In this document: positions 8,501-14,771 of the stretch, piece after piece
How the letters are laid out: each line of letters starts with the position of its first letter
How positions within the stretch are numbered: position 1 is the stretch's first letter
Assembly (NCBI GenBank): GCA_002427745.1
Contig: DIYF01000076.1
Location: 1 to 17,073, forward strand
From: Roseivirga sp. UBA6061
Lineage (GTDB): Bacteria; Bacteroidota; Bacteroidia; Cytophagales; Cyclobacteriaceae
DNA length: 17,073 nt
Direction: 5' to 3'
Translations under genes and position numbers: made by a program
The notes under the pieces: generated by a model
The model's database searches: none
What the model was told of the DNA's origin: nothing
What the model saw: the letters and a program-made list of their open reading frames with translations, nothing else

Positions 8501-10137
8501 TTGGTAGTGACATTGATTTCGTCCAGGTCGGCATCGGTGAGGGTACCGTTGATCTGGAACAGATTCTTGCGATCACGCAGGTCTACTGAACCGCTGGCCT
8601 GCATGGTAAAGTTGGGGTCTTGTACCGTGATATCTCCTTTAAAGAATGACTGTGCAAAATGTCCGTCAGTCTGAATATCCTGATAATCGTAACCATTGAT
8701 GCCCACTTTGAAGATGGTGGCATCCAGATCAAAATCGGCATCTTCCAGTTTGAAGCCTGACCCCTGGATGGTTCCGGTAAGGTTTACTTTTTGAAAAATA
8801 CTGTCTTCGGTAAACAAACCCAGGTCGAACTCTTTCATGGTAAGCCCTCCGCTGTACCGGGCGCTCTGCCCTTCGGTAATTTTAATCTGCGTATTAGAGT
8901 CGAAGTCGCCAATGTCGGTTTTGAAGTTACCATCGGCCACAAAATCGTTGATAGCTCCTTCAAAATCTCCGTCAAGCCTTACCTGGCCCAGTTTGTTGGT
9001 AATACTGAAGGTCTGAGGGTTGATGTAGGTTTTTATGTCCGTTGACTTCAGGCGTGAATCTACCAGGGTGATATCAAAAAAGGTTTCATCAATCAGTGGT
9101 AATCCTTCTATATCCATACTGCCCTGAAGCCGGGTGTTATCGGTCAGGCCTATGGAGAAATTTTCTGAATAGAAGCCTCTCACCGTACCCGTGAAATAGC
9201 CGGATAGTTCTATGCGTTCATCATAGGGGCTCAGCTCGGGGGCAAAAAGAGCGAGGTCCCTGGTGTGGATTACCGACTCGTTGAAATTGGCACTGATGTC
9301 GATCTTATTCACAAAGTCGCCCATATCAGAGGCCTTTTCATGCCTGAAAACCACCGAGTCTTTGATGTGGCTTTGTCCCAGTTTCAGGTCGAGATCATAG
9401 AAGGCCATACCCTTCTGAGAAGTTCTGAAGAAAGTATGGAGCTCGTCAATCTTAAGTCCGGATATGGTATCTTCTGCTGTGAGAAACTTGACATCAATCT
9501 GGAAGGTGTCTCTCACTGATTTCAGGTTGAGCAGATCAGCGTTCAGCGAAGTGAGTCTGAAGTGATTGTAGTCAAAGCCGGTAGAAAGAGAGTCCATTCT
9601 GGCATCTGAGAGGCTGAACTCAGAATTGATCATGGTAATCTTGTCGATTCCGAAAATACCGGGCTCGAAGGGTTTGGGGGGTACTGAAGGTTCCGGTGCC
9701 AGGAAATCGTCCAGCGCTATTACCCAGTAATCGATGTTGAGGGCTACCTCTCCCTCGTCCCGCAGATTTACCGAGGCGCCATCTACCCAGGCCTCGTTTA
9801 GCTGAATGTCTTTTTTGCCTATAAGAGAAGGGAGATCGAAGGTGAGGACGAGTTCGTCAATTTCAATCATTTTCCTGTCGGCATGATCGTAGATGCGCGT
9901 GCCTTCCACCACCACGGAATTGAACCAGCGGATGTTGGTGTAATCTATCTCAGATCGGTAGCCGGTACCTTCTGTCAGGTAGGTAGTGACTTCATCAACA
10001 ATGTAATTCTGAACGGGGGGGAGATGGATGAGGCCGATGACCAGTCCAAGCAGAAGTAAAGGAGTGAGTATTATCCAGAGTATTGATTTAACAATACGTT
10101 TTTTGATAACTTGCGATCTGTTATTATTCTCACTCAA
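5593..10137 (-). CDS. tamB: Translocation and assembly module protein TamB (DUF490)
   Basis: A 1514-residue AsmA/TamB-type protein. It has a positively charged N-terminus (KKRIVK), one membrane anchor at about residues 17-37 (SILWIILTPLLLLGLVIGLI), then over 1,400 residues of repeating beta-strand sequence, and a C-terminal DUF490 domain (roughly 1050-1460, including IVQGSYNFSLYNIITKEFDI and ITWYGDPYEGVMDINA). It ends in a basic, disordered tail (KNRKKRKKQK). By family it spans the periplasm as a long lipid-transfer groove and helps outer membrane biogenesis. The start is TTG at 10135-10137: an in-frame TGA lies five codons upstream (TGA TTT CGG AGG TGG GCA TTG) and no ATG or GTG is available before the membrane segment. 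The start codon shares one base with the divergent tsaD ATG. No TamA- or TamL-like barrel gene is visible next to it. Confidence 0.93.
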   Translation of the reverse strand: MSENNNRSQVIKKRIVKSILWIILTPLLLLGLVIGLIHLPPVQNYIVDEVTTYLTEGTGYRSEIDYTNIRWFNSVVVEGTRIYDHADRKMIEIDELVLTFDLPSLIGKKDIQLNEAWVDGASVNLRDEGEVALNIDYWVIALDDFLAPEPSVPPKPFEPGIFGIDKITMINSEFSLSDARMDSLSTGFDYNHFRLTSLNADLLNLKSVRDTFQIDVKFLTAEDTISGLKIDELHTFFRTSQKGMAFYDLDLKLGQSHIKDSVVFRHEKASDMGDFVNKIDISANFNESVIHTRDLALFAPELSPYDERIELSGYFTGTVRGFYSENFSIGLTDNTRLQGSMDIEGLPLIDETFFDITLVDSRLKSTDIKTYINPQTFSITNKLGQVRLDGDFEGAINDFVADGNFKTDIGDFDSNTQIKITEGQSARYSGGLTMKEFDLGLFTEDSIFQKVNLTGTIQGSGFKLEDADFDLDATIFKVGINGYDYQDIQTDGHFAQSFFKGDITVQDPNFTMQASGSVDLRDRKNLFQINGTLTDADLDEINVTTKQVNLSTDFDVDIQGLKLDSILGDLTLQQTYLSYETQDITIDSLFFSSERTASERAVEFSSEYFKMNMDGNFEFTTLLDELSHINEQYRLMFSSNMKGLDSFLQRNAPTDSPFDIKYKVELKDISPIINLFDTAVYVARDGLIEGTFTNNGQQDLMLNTKVDTVTYANINFLNNEFDINANNLRDTSNVLTIGYFYSEKQVYANTSETDNLTLEAVWDGKHIDLRQNLGQESSGNYAEIGADLDFYPDRTEMRFDASDILALNETWQIAEDNIVIFGEEKITIKNLDIYNKDQSINFDGEISVLKDTAKTLQVKFKEVEVENFNPITLKEYTGKINGTLNAQNIYYNPLFFGDLKIEDFRINNFLVGDINGELAWKDQSRKFDLDFNVNRLGKEIIKLDGDFFPSKNRNQLDLDLRFNDANLNIAEPYIEDYFTEVDGTLDGRLKVTGKLSSPVLQGRGLINEGGIKINYLNTKYFFNGGFEFEENNIKLNNLLFADTKAHNADFNGTIRHDYFRNFVLDLNGDLNQFQVLNIPYSEEVLYYGEAYASGTVGITGAASNLSISAKASTQPNTKVYIPISKGAETSNNSFIKFIDRTDTSTVQAAVEDEVDKIKIEGLNLDLDIEVTPDAYTEIIIDAKTGDIIRGRGNGQLRLQIDSQGEFNMAGALDIVQGSYNFSLYNIITKEFDIEQPSRITWYGDPYEGVMDINASKRQITSLDPILTTAGLIDNSSGGVSRRYPTKVQLNLQGALLSPKIAFDIDFSEINTQDFQLQTALSAFKNKIQSDEQELNRQVLSLIVFNRFSEEGIVNIGGRTASQNVSQLLSNQFSQLAAQLDENLEIDLDLADLTEEAFNTFQLRLSYTFLGGRLRVTREGGVTNLVDVNSIAGDWTAEYLLTPDGRYKVKVYSRNNYDFTQSLISQGSTSTTTGASVTQTTSFNSLKEFFGGVNKNRKKRKKQKAPETTDPSGSN

Positions 10138-11150
10138 TGCCCACCTCCGAAATCAAAATACTGGCTATAGAATCATCCTGTGATGAAACTTCGGCCGCTG
10201 TAGTGGTCAACGGCAAAGTACTCAATAATATCATCGCAACGCAATCGGTGCATGAAAATTATGGAGGCGTGGTGCCTGAACTGGCTTCCCGCGCTCATCA
10301 GCAGAATATAGTTCCTGTTGTTGATCAGGCACTCAAAAATGCTGCCATAGATAAGAACGAACTATCTGCTATTTCGTTTACACGAGGCCCGGGACTTTTA
10401 GGAGCACTTTTGGTGGGTACTTCATTTGCCAAGTCTATGGCACTGGCACTGGATATACCGCTCATTGAAGTGAACCATATGCAGGCCCATATTCTGGCCC
10501 ATTTTATTGAAGACCCCCAGCCTGAATTTCCTTTTCTGTGCCTCACCGTCAGTGGTGGCCATACACAGATTGTTTTGGTAGAAAGCCATCTGAAAATGAA
10601 GGTAATTGGTGAAACAAAAGATGATGCGGTGGGTGAGGCTTTTGACAAGTCGGCCAAGCTGTTGGGCTTACCCTATCCCGGTGGTCCGCTGATCGATAAA
10701 TATGCACAGCAGGGGAATCCTGACAGATTCAGCTTTCCCGAGACTTCAATGCCGGGCCTTAGTTATTCTTTCAGCGGCATAAAGACGGGCATTTTGTATT
10801 TTCTCAGAGATGAGCTGAAGAAGAATGACCAGTTTATCAATGAGAACCTGAATGATATCTGCGCGAGTATTCAGCAAACCCTCGTGGGCATGCTGTTACA
10901 AAAACTCAGGAAGGCTGCCCGAAAACACAATATCAAACAGATTGCCATTGCCGGTGGCGTTTCTGCCAACAGCGGGCTGAGAAAAACACTGGCGGAAATG
11001 GCGAAATCGGAGGGATGGACAACCTATGTGCCGGATTTTCAGTATTGCACTGATAATGCAGGGATGATTGGTATAGCCGGCCACTATAAGTATCTGGCCG
11101 GAGAGTTTGTGGATCAGAAGGTGAGCGCCCTGCCCAGGATGAAATTCTAA
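10137..11150 (+). CDS. tsaD: tRNA N6-adenosine threonylcarbamoyltransferase TsaD
   Basis: A 337-residue protein that with TsaB and TsaE transfers the threonylcarbamoyl group to A37 of ANN-decoding tRNAs (t6A). The ASKHA-fold signatures are all present: IESSCDETSAAVV near the N-terminus (residues 11-23), ELASRAH (48-54), the metal-binding HMQAH motif with His114 and His118 (H111/H115 in E. coli), SGGHTQIV (139-146), GEAFDKSAKLLGLPYPGGP (166-184), GGVSANSGLR (273-282) and DNAGMIG with the third metal ligand Asp306. Length equals the E. coli protein. The ATG at 10137 places the core motif at the expected distance and overlaps the divergent tamB start by one base; no SD is seen. It leads a plus-strand operon whose next gene begins 4 bases after its stop. 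Confidence 0.97.
   Translation: MPTSEIKILAIESSCDETSAAVVVNGKVLNNIIATQSVHENYGGVVPELASRAHQQNIVPVVDQALKNAAIDKNELSAISFTRGPGLLGALLVGTSFAKSMALALDIPLIEVNHMQAHILAHFIEDPQPEFPFLCLTVSGGHTQIVLVESHLKMKVIGETKDDAVGEAFDKSAKLLGLPYPGGPLIDKYAQQGNPDRFSFPETSMPGLSYSFSGIKTGILYFLRDELKKNDQFINENLNDICASIQQTLVGMLLQKLRKAARKHNIKQIAIAGGVSANSGLRKTLAEMAKSEGWTTYVPDFQYCTDNAGMIGIAGHYKYLAGEFVDQKVSALPRMKF
10144..10148 (-). promoter_or_regulatory. Shine-Dalgarno GGAGG for tamB, antisense to tsaD codons 3-4
   Basis: On the minus strand GGAGG precedes the TTG start of tamB by six bases, an ideal spacing. It is the complement of the CCTCC within tsaD codons 3 and 4. SD sequences are uncommon in this window, so this one supports the TTG start; its use by the ribosome is not proven, since Bacteroidota ribosomes largely ignore such sites. 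Confidence 0.45.
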
Positions 11151-11154
11151 TCAG

Positions 11155-11469
11155 GTGAAATCAGACTTTGAGAAACTGGTAATAGCACGCAGGTACATTG
11201 AGATGCTGCAGAAAGAGAACGAGCTTTTAAAAAAAGAGGTCGAATCTGAGCATAAGCTGGTGCTGGAAGCGAGGCAGGCGCTTAAAAATGAGCAGGAGCG
11301 CAAAGAGAAAATGACTGCTGCAGAGAAGCTGGAAATAAAGTCAGGTCTGTATGTGCAGCAGATGCGCGATACCATCAATAACCTTAAGGTAAAGCTCAAA
11401 AGCGCCACAGAAGAGAATAAAAGGCTTGTAGAGCAGGCGATTCGTCTTAAATCGGGCGAGAAGCCCTAG
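11155..11469 (+). CDS. Small coiled-coil protein of unknown function
   Basis: A 104-residue, highly charged protein starting with GTG at 11155, four bases after the tsaD stop. Almost its whole length is predicted by eye to be helical coiled coil: heptads such as EMLQKENELLKKEVESEHKL and a C-terminal NNLKVKLKSATEENKRLVEQ. There is no signal peptide, no membrane segment and no cysteine, so it should be cytoplasmic, probably a dimer or an adaptor. I do not recognise a family. Tight spacing to tsaD and to the thioesterase gene (18 bases, same frame, TAG stop) argues that it is a real gene. Sequence like this is low in information, so homology-based naming would be unsafe. Confidence 0.7.
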   Translation: MKSDFEKLVIARRYIEMLQKENELLKKEVESEHKLVLEARQALKNEQERKEKMTAAEKLEIKSGLYVQQMRDTINNLKVKLKSATEENKRLVEQAIRLKSGEKP

Positions 11470-11487
11470 TTAAACCTACTGTTCGTT

Positions 11488-11883
11488 TTGAAAACACCAT
11501 TCAGTCCCGGAGATAGTAAGCTGCATACCTATAAGGTAGCCAGGGCAGATTTTGCCCGCTTTGAAGCGGGTACAGTGCATGAGGTGTGCAGTACCTTTGC
11601 TTTAGGCCGGGAAATGGAATGGTCTTCACGGCTGTTTGTGCTGGAGATGACCGAGGCTGATGAGGAGGGAGTCGGTACCATGCTTGAAATTACCCACTTG
11701 GGGCCGGCTTTTGAAGGAGAAGAGCTGGTGATTAAAGCAACTGTGGAAAGCCTCCGGAGCCATGAACTTATCTGCAGTGTGGAGGTGAATGTGGGAGAAA
11801 GGCAAATTGCAGTCGGAAGGACCGGACAGAAAATACTAAAGAAGGAAAAGATCAATCAAATTTTCACTAGATTAGGCAGATAG
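11488..11883 (+). CDS. FlK-like hotdog-fold thioesterase
   Basis: A 131-residue single hotdog domain, close in length to fluoroacetyl-CoA thioesterase FlK (about 139). The three catalytic residues of FlK, T42, E50 and H76, have counterparts with identical spacing: Thr36 in STFALG, Glu44 in MEW and His70 in ITHLGP (8 and 26 residues apart). The ME-W and [IV]-T-H motifs also match. By family it would hydrolyse a small acyl-CoA thioester in the cytoplasm; the real substrate is unknown and is not likely to be fluoroacetyl-CoA here. The start is TTG at 11488, the only reasonable start after the upstream in-frame TAG; CTG at 11479 is a weaker option. Its own TAG stop is followed directly by the smpB ATG, which suggests translational coupling. 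Confidence 0.75.
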   Translation: MKTPFSPGDSKLHTYKVARADFARFEAGTVHEVCSTFALGREMEWSSRLFVLEMTEADEEGVGTMLEITHLGPAFEGEELVIKATVESLRSHELICSVEVNVGERQIAVGRTGQKILKKEKINQIFTRLGR

Positions 11884-12351
11884 ATGGCCAGGAAAAAGGA
11901 ACGTTTTTCATCGAGTATAAATATCAATAACAGGAAGGCAAGCTACGAGTTTGCATTCATTGATAAGTACACGGCCGGTATGCAGTTGCAGGGTACCGAA
12001 ATCAAGTCCATTCGTGAGGGGAAAGTGAATATGCAGGATGCCTTCTGTTATTTTGTGAAGGACGAGCTTTTTGTGAAACAGATGCATATTTCACCCTACG
12101 CGCAGGGCACGCATTACAATCACGTGAGCGATCGGGAGCGTAAGCTGCTGCTTAACAAGAAGGAACTGGAGAAACTTAGTGCCAAAAGTAAAGAGAAGGG
12201 CCTGGCCATTATACCGACCCGACTTTTTATCAACGACCGGGGATTTGCCAAACTGGATATTGCCCTGGCCAAAGGAAAGAAATTACACGACAAAAGAGAT
12301 TCGATTAAAGATCGGGATACCCAGCGGGAGCTCGACAGAATGAGAGTTTGA
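11884..12351 (+). CDS. smpB: SsrA-binding protein SmpB
   Basis: A 155-residue small basic protein that binds tmRNA and delivers it to stalled ribosomes for trans-translation. Family signatures are clear: NRKASYEFAFIDKYTAGMQLQGTEIKSIREGKVNMQDAF (about residues 16-54), YAQGTHYNHVSDRERKLLL and the basic C-terminal tail GKKLHDKRDSIKDRDTQRELDR, which enters the mRNA channel. Length is normal. The ATG sits immediately after the TAG of the thioesterase gene, and the TGA stop overlaps the ATG of the next gene (TGATG at 12349-12353). The tmRNA gene (ssrA) is not in this window. Confidence 0.97.
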   Translation: MARKKERFSSSININNRKASYEFAFIDKYTAGMQLQGTEIKSIREGKVNMQDAFCYFVKDELFVKQMHISPYAQGTHYNHVSDRERKLLLNKKELEKLSAKSKEKGLAIIPTRLFINDRGFAKLDIALAKGKKLHDKRDSIKDRDTQRELDRMRV

Positions 12352-13145
12352 TGGACCAGCCAGAATACGGTATTTGCCGCCTAAGTGTGGTGCCAGTTCG
12401 CAGAGATGCGGCAGACAGTTCGGAGATGATCTCTCAACTACTTTTTGGTGAACACTACAGGGTGCTGGAAAAATCAGACGGTTTTACCTGGTACAGAATT
12501 CAGAATGCTTTCGATGGTTATGAGGGCTGGATTGATGCCAAGCAGCACAACGAAATCTCTGAAGCCTATTTCACCCAGATCAACGACTCCGAATACAAGA
12601 TATCTACTGACCTTTTTGCCAGAATGCTTTATAACAAGCAGGTGATTCATGTGGTTTTGGGCTCCGTATTGCCCATACTGAATAACCCCCTCTTTCAATA
12701 CGAAGAGCAGCTGGCCTTCAACGGGGAGGCCAAAAGCCTTCACCAGAAATGGAGTGCTGATCTGATGATCAGTCTGGCAAAGAAGTATATGAATGCTCCT
12801 TATCTCTGGGGTGGAAGAAGCCCGTTTGGTATTGACTGTTCCGGCTTTACACAGGTGGTTTTCAGAGTGGCCGGTTACAAGCTGGCAAGAGATTCCAAAG
12901 ATCAGATTCTGCAGGGCAAAGAGATTTCACTGGAAGATGCCCAGCCCGGTGACCTTGCCTTTTTTACCAATAAGGCCGGCAAAATGAATCATGTCGGATT
13001 GATTGTAAAGGACGGGGAGATTATTCATGCTTCCGGGAAGGTGCGTATTGACCAACTGGATAGTCAGGGGATTTTTAATCGCGAAATTAATGCTTACACC
13101 CACCAGCTGTTTAAGCTCAGGCGGATATTCCGGGAGAAGTCATGA
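12351..13145 (+). CDS. NlpC/P60 (C40) peptidase with N-terminal SH3 domain, cytoplasmic
   Basis: A 264-residue cysteine peptidase. An SH3b-like domain occupies about residues 8-75 (LLFGEHYRVLE, DGYEGWID) and the NlpC/P60 domain about 136-262, with the catalytic Cys163 in GIDCSGF, His214 in MNHVGL and His226 in EIIHASG as the third polar residue. WGGRSPFGIDCSG is a hallmark of the gamma-D-glutamyl-diamino acid endopeptidase group (YkfC-like). There is no signal peptide or lipobox, so the enzyme probably acts in the cytoplasm, consistent with murein-peptide recycling; secretion cannot be ruled out. I choose ATG at 12351, overlapping the smpB TGA, over the TTG one codon earlier. Its TGA overlaps the next ATG (ATGA, 13142-13145). 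Confidence 0.9.
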   Translation: MDQPEYGICRLSVVPVRRDAADSSEMISQLLFGEHYRVLEKSDGFTWYRIQNAFDGYEGWIDAKQHNEISEAYFTQINDSEYKISTDLFARMLYNKQVIHVVLGSVLPILNNPLFQYEEQLAFNGEAKSLHQKWSADLMISLAKKYMNAPYLWGGRSPFGIDCSGFTQVVFRVAGYKLARDSKDQILQGKEISLEDAQPGDLAFFTNKAGKMNHVGLIVKDGEIIHASGKVRIDQLDSQGIFNREINAYTHQLFKLRRIFREKS

Positions 13146-13639
13146 GAAGAGTGCTCGTGCTCAATCAAGACTATAGCCCATTAACCGTATGCTCGGCAGA
13201 ACGTGCCTTTCTTTTGATTTATGCTGAAAAAGCCGAAAGGGTTCACGATGATCCTGAACTGAAGCTAAGAACGGTTTCTACCGAGTACCCGATGCCTTCC
13301 GTTATCCGATTGCAGGATTATATCTACGTACCCTACAAGAGTGTACTGTTGTCACGCCAGAATATTTTTAAACGTGACCGTCACCGATGTCAATACTGCG
13401 AGAGTCAGAAAGACCTTACGCTCGATCATGTTTTGCCCCGGTCAAGAGGAGGTAAGTCTTCCTGGACTAACCTCACCACCGCCTGTAAAAAGTGTAATTC
13501 GTTTAAAGGCGACCGCACTCCCGAAGAGGCTGAGATGACCTTGATAAATAAGCCCTTCAAGCCTTCCTATGTTATGTTTGTAAGAAACTTCTCTGGGTTC
13601 ACCTCAGAAGAATGGCTGAGATATCTGGGAACTAACTGA
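13142..13639 (+). CDS. HNH endonuclease family protein
   Basis: A 165-residue protein with an N-terminal region of about 70 residues (RRVLVLNQDYSPL, AERAFLLIYAEKAERV) and a C-terminal HNH zinc domain at about 75-130: C83-x2-C86, LDHVLPRSRGG with Asp95 and His96, Asn110 in WTNL, and C115-x2-C118 in ACKKCNSFKGDRTPEEA. By family it binds one zinc and a catalytic metal and cleaves DNA, but this free-standing, vertically inherited type is common in Bacteroidota and cyanobacteria and has no agreed function. There is nothing here to suggest a homing or intron-encoded enzyme: it is built into an operon by a 4-base ATGA overlap and has the same base composition as its neighbours. Confidence 0.9.
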   Translation: MRRVLVLNQDYSPLTVCSAERAFLLIYAEKAERVHDDPELKLRTVSTEYPMPSVIRLQDYIYVPYKSVLLSRQNIFKRDRHRCQYCESQKDLTLDHVLPRSRGGKSSWTNLTTACKKCNSFKGDRTPEEAEMTLINKPFKPSYVMFVRNFSGFTSEEWLRYLGTN

Positions 13640-13749
13640 CCCTGAGAACAGCTTGTTGCGAGTTGCTTTTATAACTGTTTGATCTTCAGTGGTATTTCAA
13701 AGCATCTGTCGCTTTTCCGGCCTGGTTTTTGATTGATAAGATGCCTGGA

Positions 13750-13776
13750 TTGGATAGTAAAATTTCGTTACTTTTA
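13750..13776 (+). promoter_or_regulatory. Weak candidate promoter for the lipoprotein pair
   Basis: TTG at 13750-13752 and TACTTTTA at 13769-13776 resemble the Bacteroidota -33 and -7 boxes (TTTG, TAnnTTTG), but the spacer is 16 bases and the final G is A. It lies in the 190-base gap after the HNH gene and 54 bases before the first lipoprotein ATG. In the rest of this gap I see only a weak hairpin (AAAGC 13699-13703 with GCTTT 13711-13715) and no clear terminator. Confidence 0.3.
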
Positions 13777-13829
13777 TATAAAGTGGCGTTATCTCTTCAA
13801 GCTGGGCTCACAATTAAACCAACGCAAAG

Positions 13830-14261
13830 ATGAAAACTGTTAAGAATTACCTCTATCTGCTTTTGGCAGGAGCGATTATCTCGTTTAGTGCTTGTGAAGG
13901 ACTGGAAGAACCTGAAATTCAGGAACCGTTTGACCCGTTAACGGTAAACGACTTATATGTCGTAAATACGTATAATCCCACAATTGACAACAGTACCGTT
14001 ACGTTTAATGGCAGTCTCAGAAATGCCGAGGCCACTATCGCCTACGGATTTATGTGGTATATCAAACCTTCAGGGTCTGAAGAGCCTGAGGTGCATCGTG
14101 TAGAAGTGGGGAGTGGTGATATCGATGGAGAGTTTACCAGGGTGATGAATGACTTACCCAAAGGAGTAGAACTCATTGTTTGTGCTTTCGTTGATTACAG
14201 AGACACTACACTGCTTATAGTAAATGCTATCGGTGAAGAAATAGACTTTATTTACGACTGA
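13830..14261 (+). CDS. Small lipoprotein, FN3/Ig-like fold, first of a tandem pair
   Basis: A 143-residue lipoprotein with signal MKTVKNYLYLLLAGAIISFS and lipobox FSAC (lipidated Cys22), followed by the acidic segment EGLEEPEIQEP. The mature domain (about residues 35-143) shows a pattern also seen in Bacteroidota FN3/Ig-like domains: YGFMWYI, a G-E-F turn, LPKGVELIVCAFVDY and a final GEEIDF strand. It is a paralogue of the next gene, with shared GFMW, CAFVD and the final I-GEEI. Its TGA overlaps the next ATG (TGATG at 14259-14263). Function is unknown; a surface or periplasmic binding or structural role is the most that can be inferred. No SD; the ATG follows AACGCAAAG. Confidence 0.8.
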   Translation: MKTVKNYLYLLLAGAIISFSACEGLEEPEIQEPFDPLTVNDLYVVNTYNPTIDNSTVTFNGSLRNAEATIAYGFMWYIKPSGSEEPEVHRVEVGSGDIDGEFTRVMNDLPKGVELIVCAFVDYRDTTLLIVNAIGEEIDFIYD

Positions 14262-14695
14262 TGAAGAAGCTGAAGAACATAATGCTCCTGCTGACAGCAG
14301 GGGCTTTCTTTTCGCTGAGTGCCTGCGGAGGCCTGACCAGCGAGCGTGAGTTAGAGCCCGGCCTTACCAGTGCCGATGTATCGGTGACTACCTATCAGCC
14401 TCAGATAAACGACAAAGAAGTTACACTCAATGCAGGCATTGTGGTAGACGTTGATAAGCTGGATCAACAGCTTGTCTGGGGCTTTATGTGGTTTGTTGAC
14501 AATGGTACTGCAGAAAGAGATATCCAGAAAATGGTGACTGGGAGAGGTTTCTACAGTGGTACTTATAAGATTATTAAGGACGATTTTCCCTCGGGCGAGC
14601 AGATCGGTTTCTGTGCTTTTGTTGATTTCAAGGCCAGCCCCAATGCTCAGGTGGAACAAATCGTAGGCGAAGAAATCTGGTTTGACGCCAGATAA
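14261..14695 (+). CDS. Small lipoprotein, FN3/Ig-like fold, second of a tandem pair
   Basis: A 144-residue lipoprotein with signal MKKLKNIMLLLTAGAFFSLS and lipobox LSAC (lipidated Cys22), then GGLTSERELEPG. The body aligns with the preceding protein: WGFMWFV against YGFMWYI, FPSGEQIGFCAFVDF against LPKGVELIVCAFVDY, IVGEEIWF against AIGEEIDF. Identity outside these blocks is low, so the duplication is old or the copies evolve fast. Translation is likely coupled to the first copy through the TGATG overlap. Function unknown. Confidence 0.8.
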   Translation: MKKLKNIMLLLTAGAFFSLSACGGLTSERELEPGLTSADVSVTTYQPQINDKEVTLNAGIVVDVDKLDQQLVWGFMWFVDNGTAERDIQKMVTGRGFYSGTYKIIKDDFPSGEQIGFCAFVDFKASPNAQVEQIVGEEIWFDAR

Positions 14696-14743
14696 AGCTG
14701 ATTTGGTTTCTTTCTGACTGCCTTATTTTTCGAATACTTTTCT

Positions 14744-14751
14744 TACCTTTG
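14744..14751 (+). promoter_or_regulatory. rpsA promoter -7 box TACCTTTG
   Basis: TACCTTTG matches the Bacteroidota -7 consensus TAnnTTTG exactly. A -33 TTTG is not found at the usual distance; ACTG at 14717-14720 (23-base spacer) is the nearest. Transcription would begin near 14757, giving a leader of about 104 bases before the rpsA ATG. Confidence 0.65.
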
Positions 14752-14771
14752 CAGTCCGTTTCAAAAGAGGC

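Noticed and set aside
12348..12350. TTG start for the NlpC/P60 gene
   Set aside because: The ATG one codon later overlaps the smpB stop as TGATG and is the more usual start.
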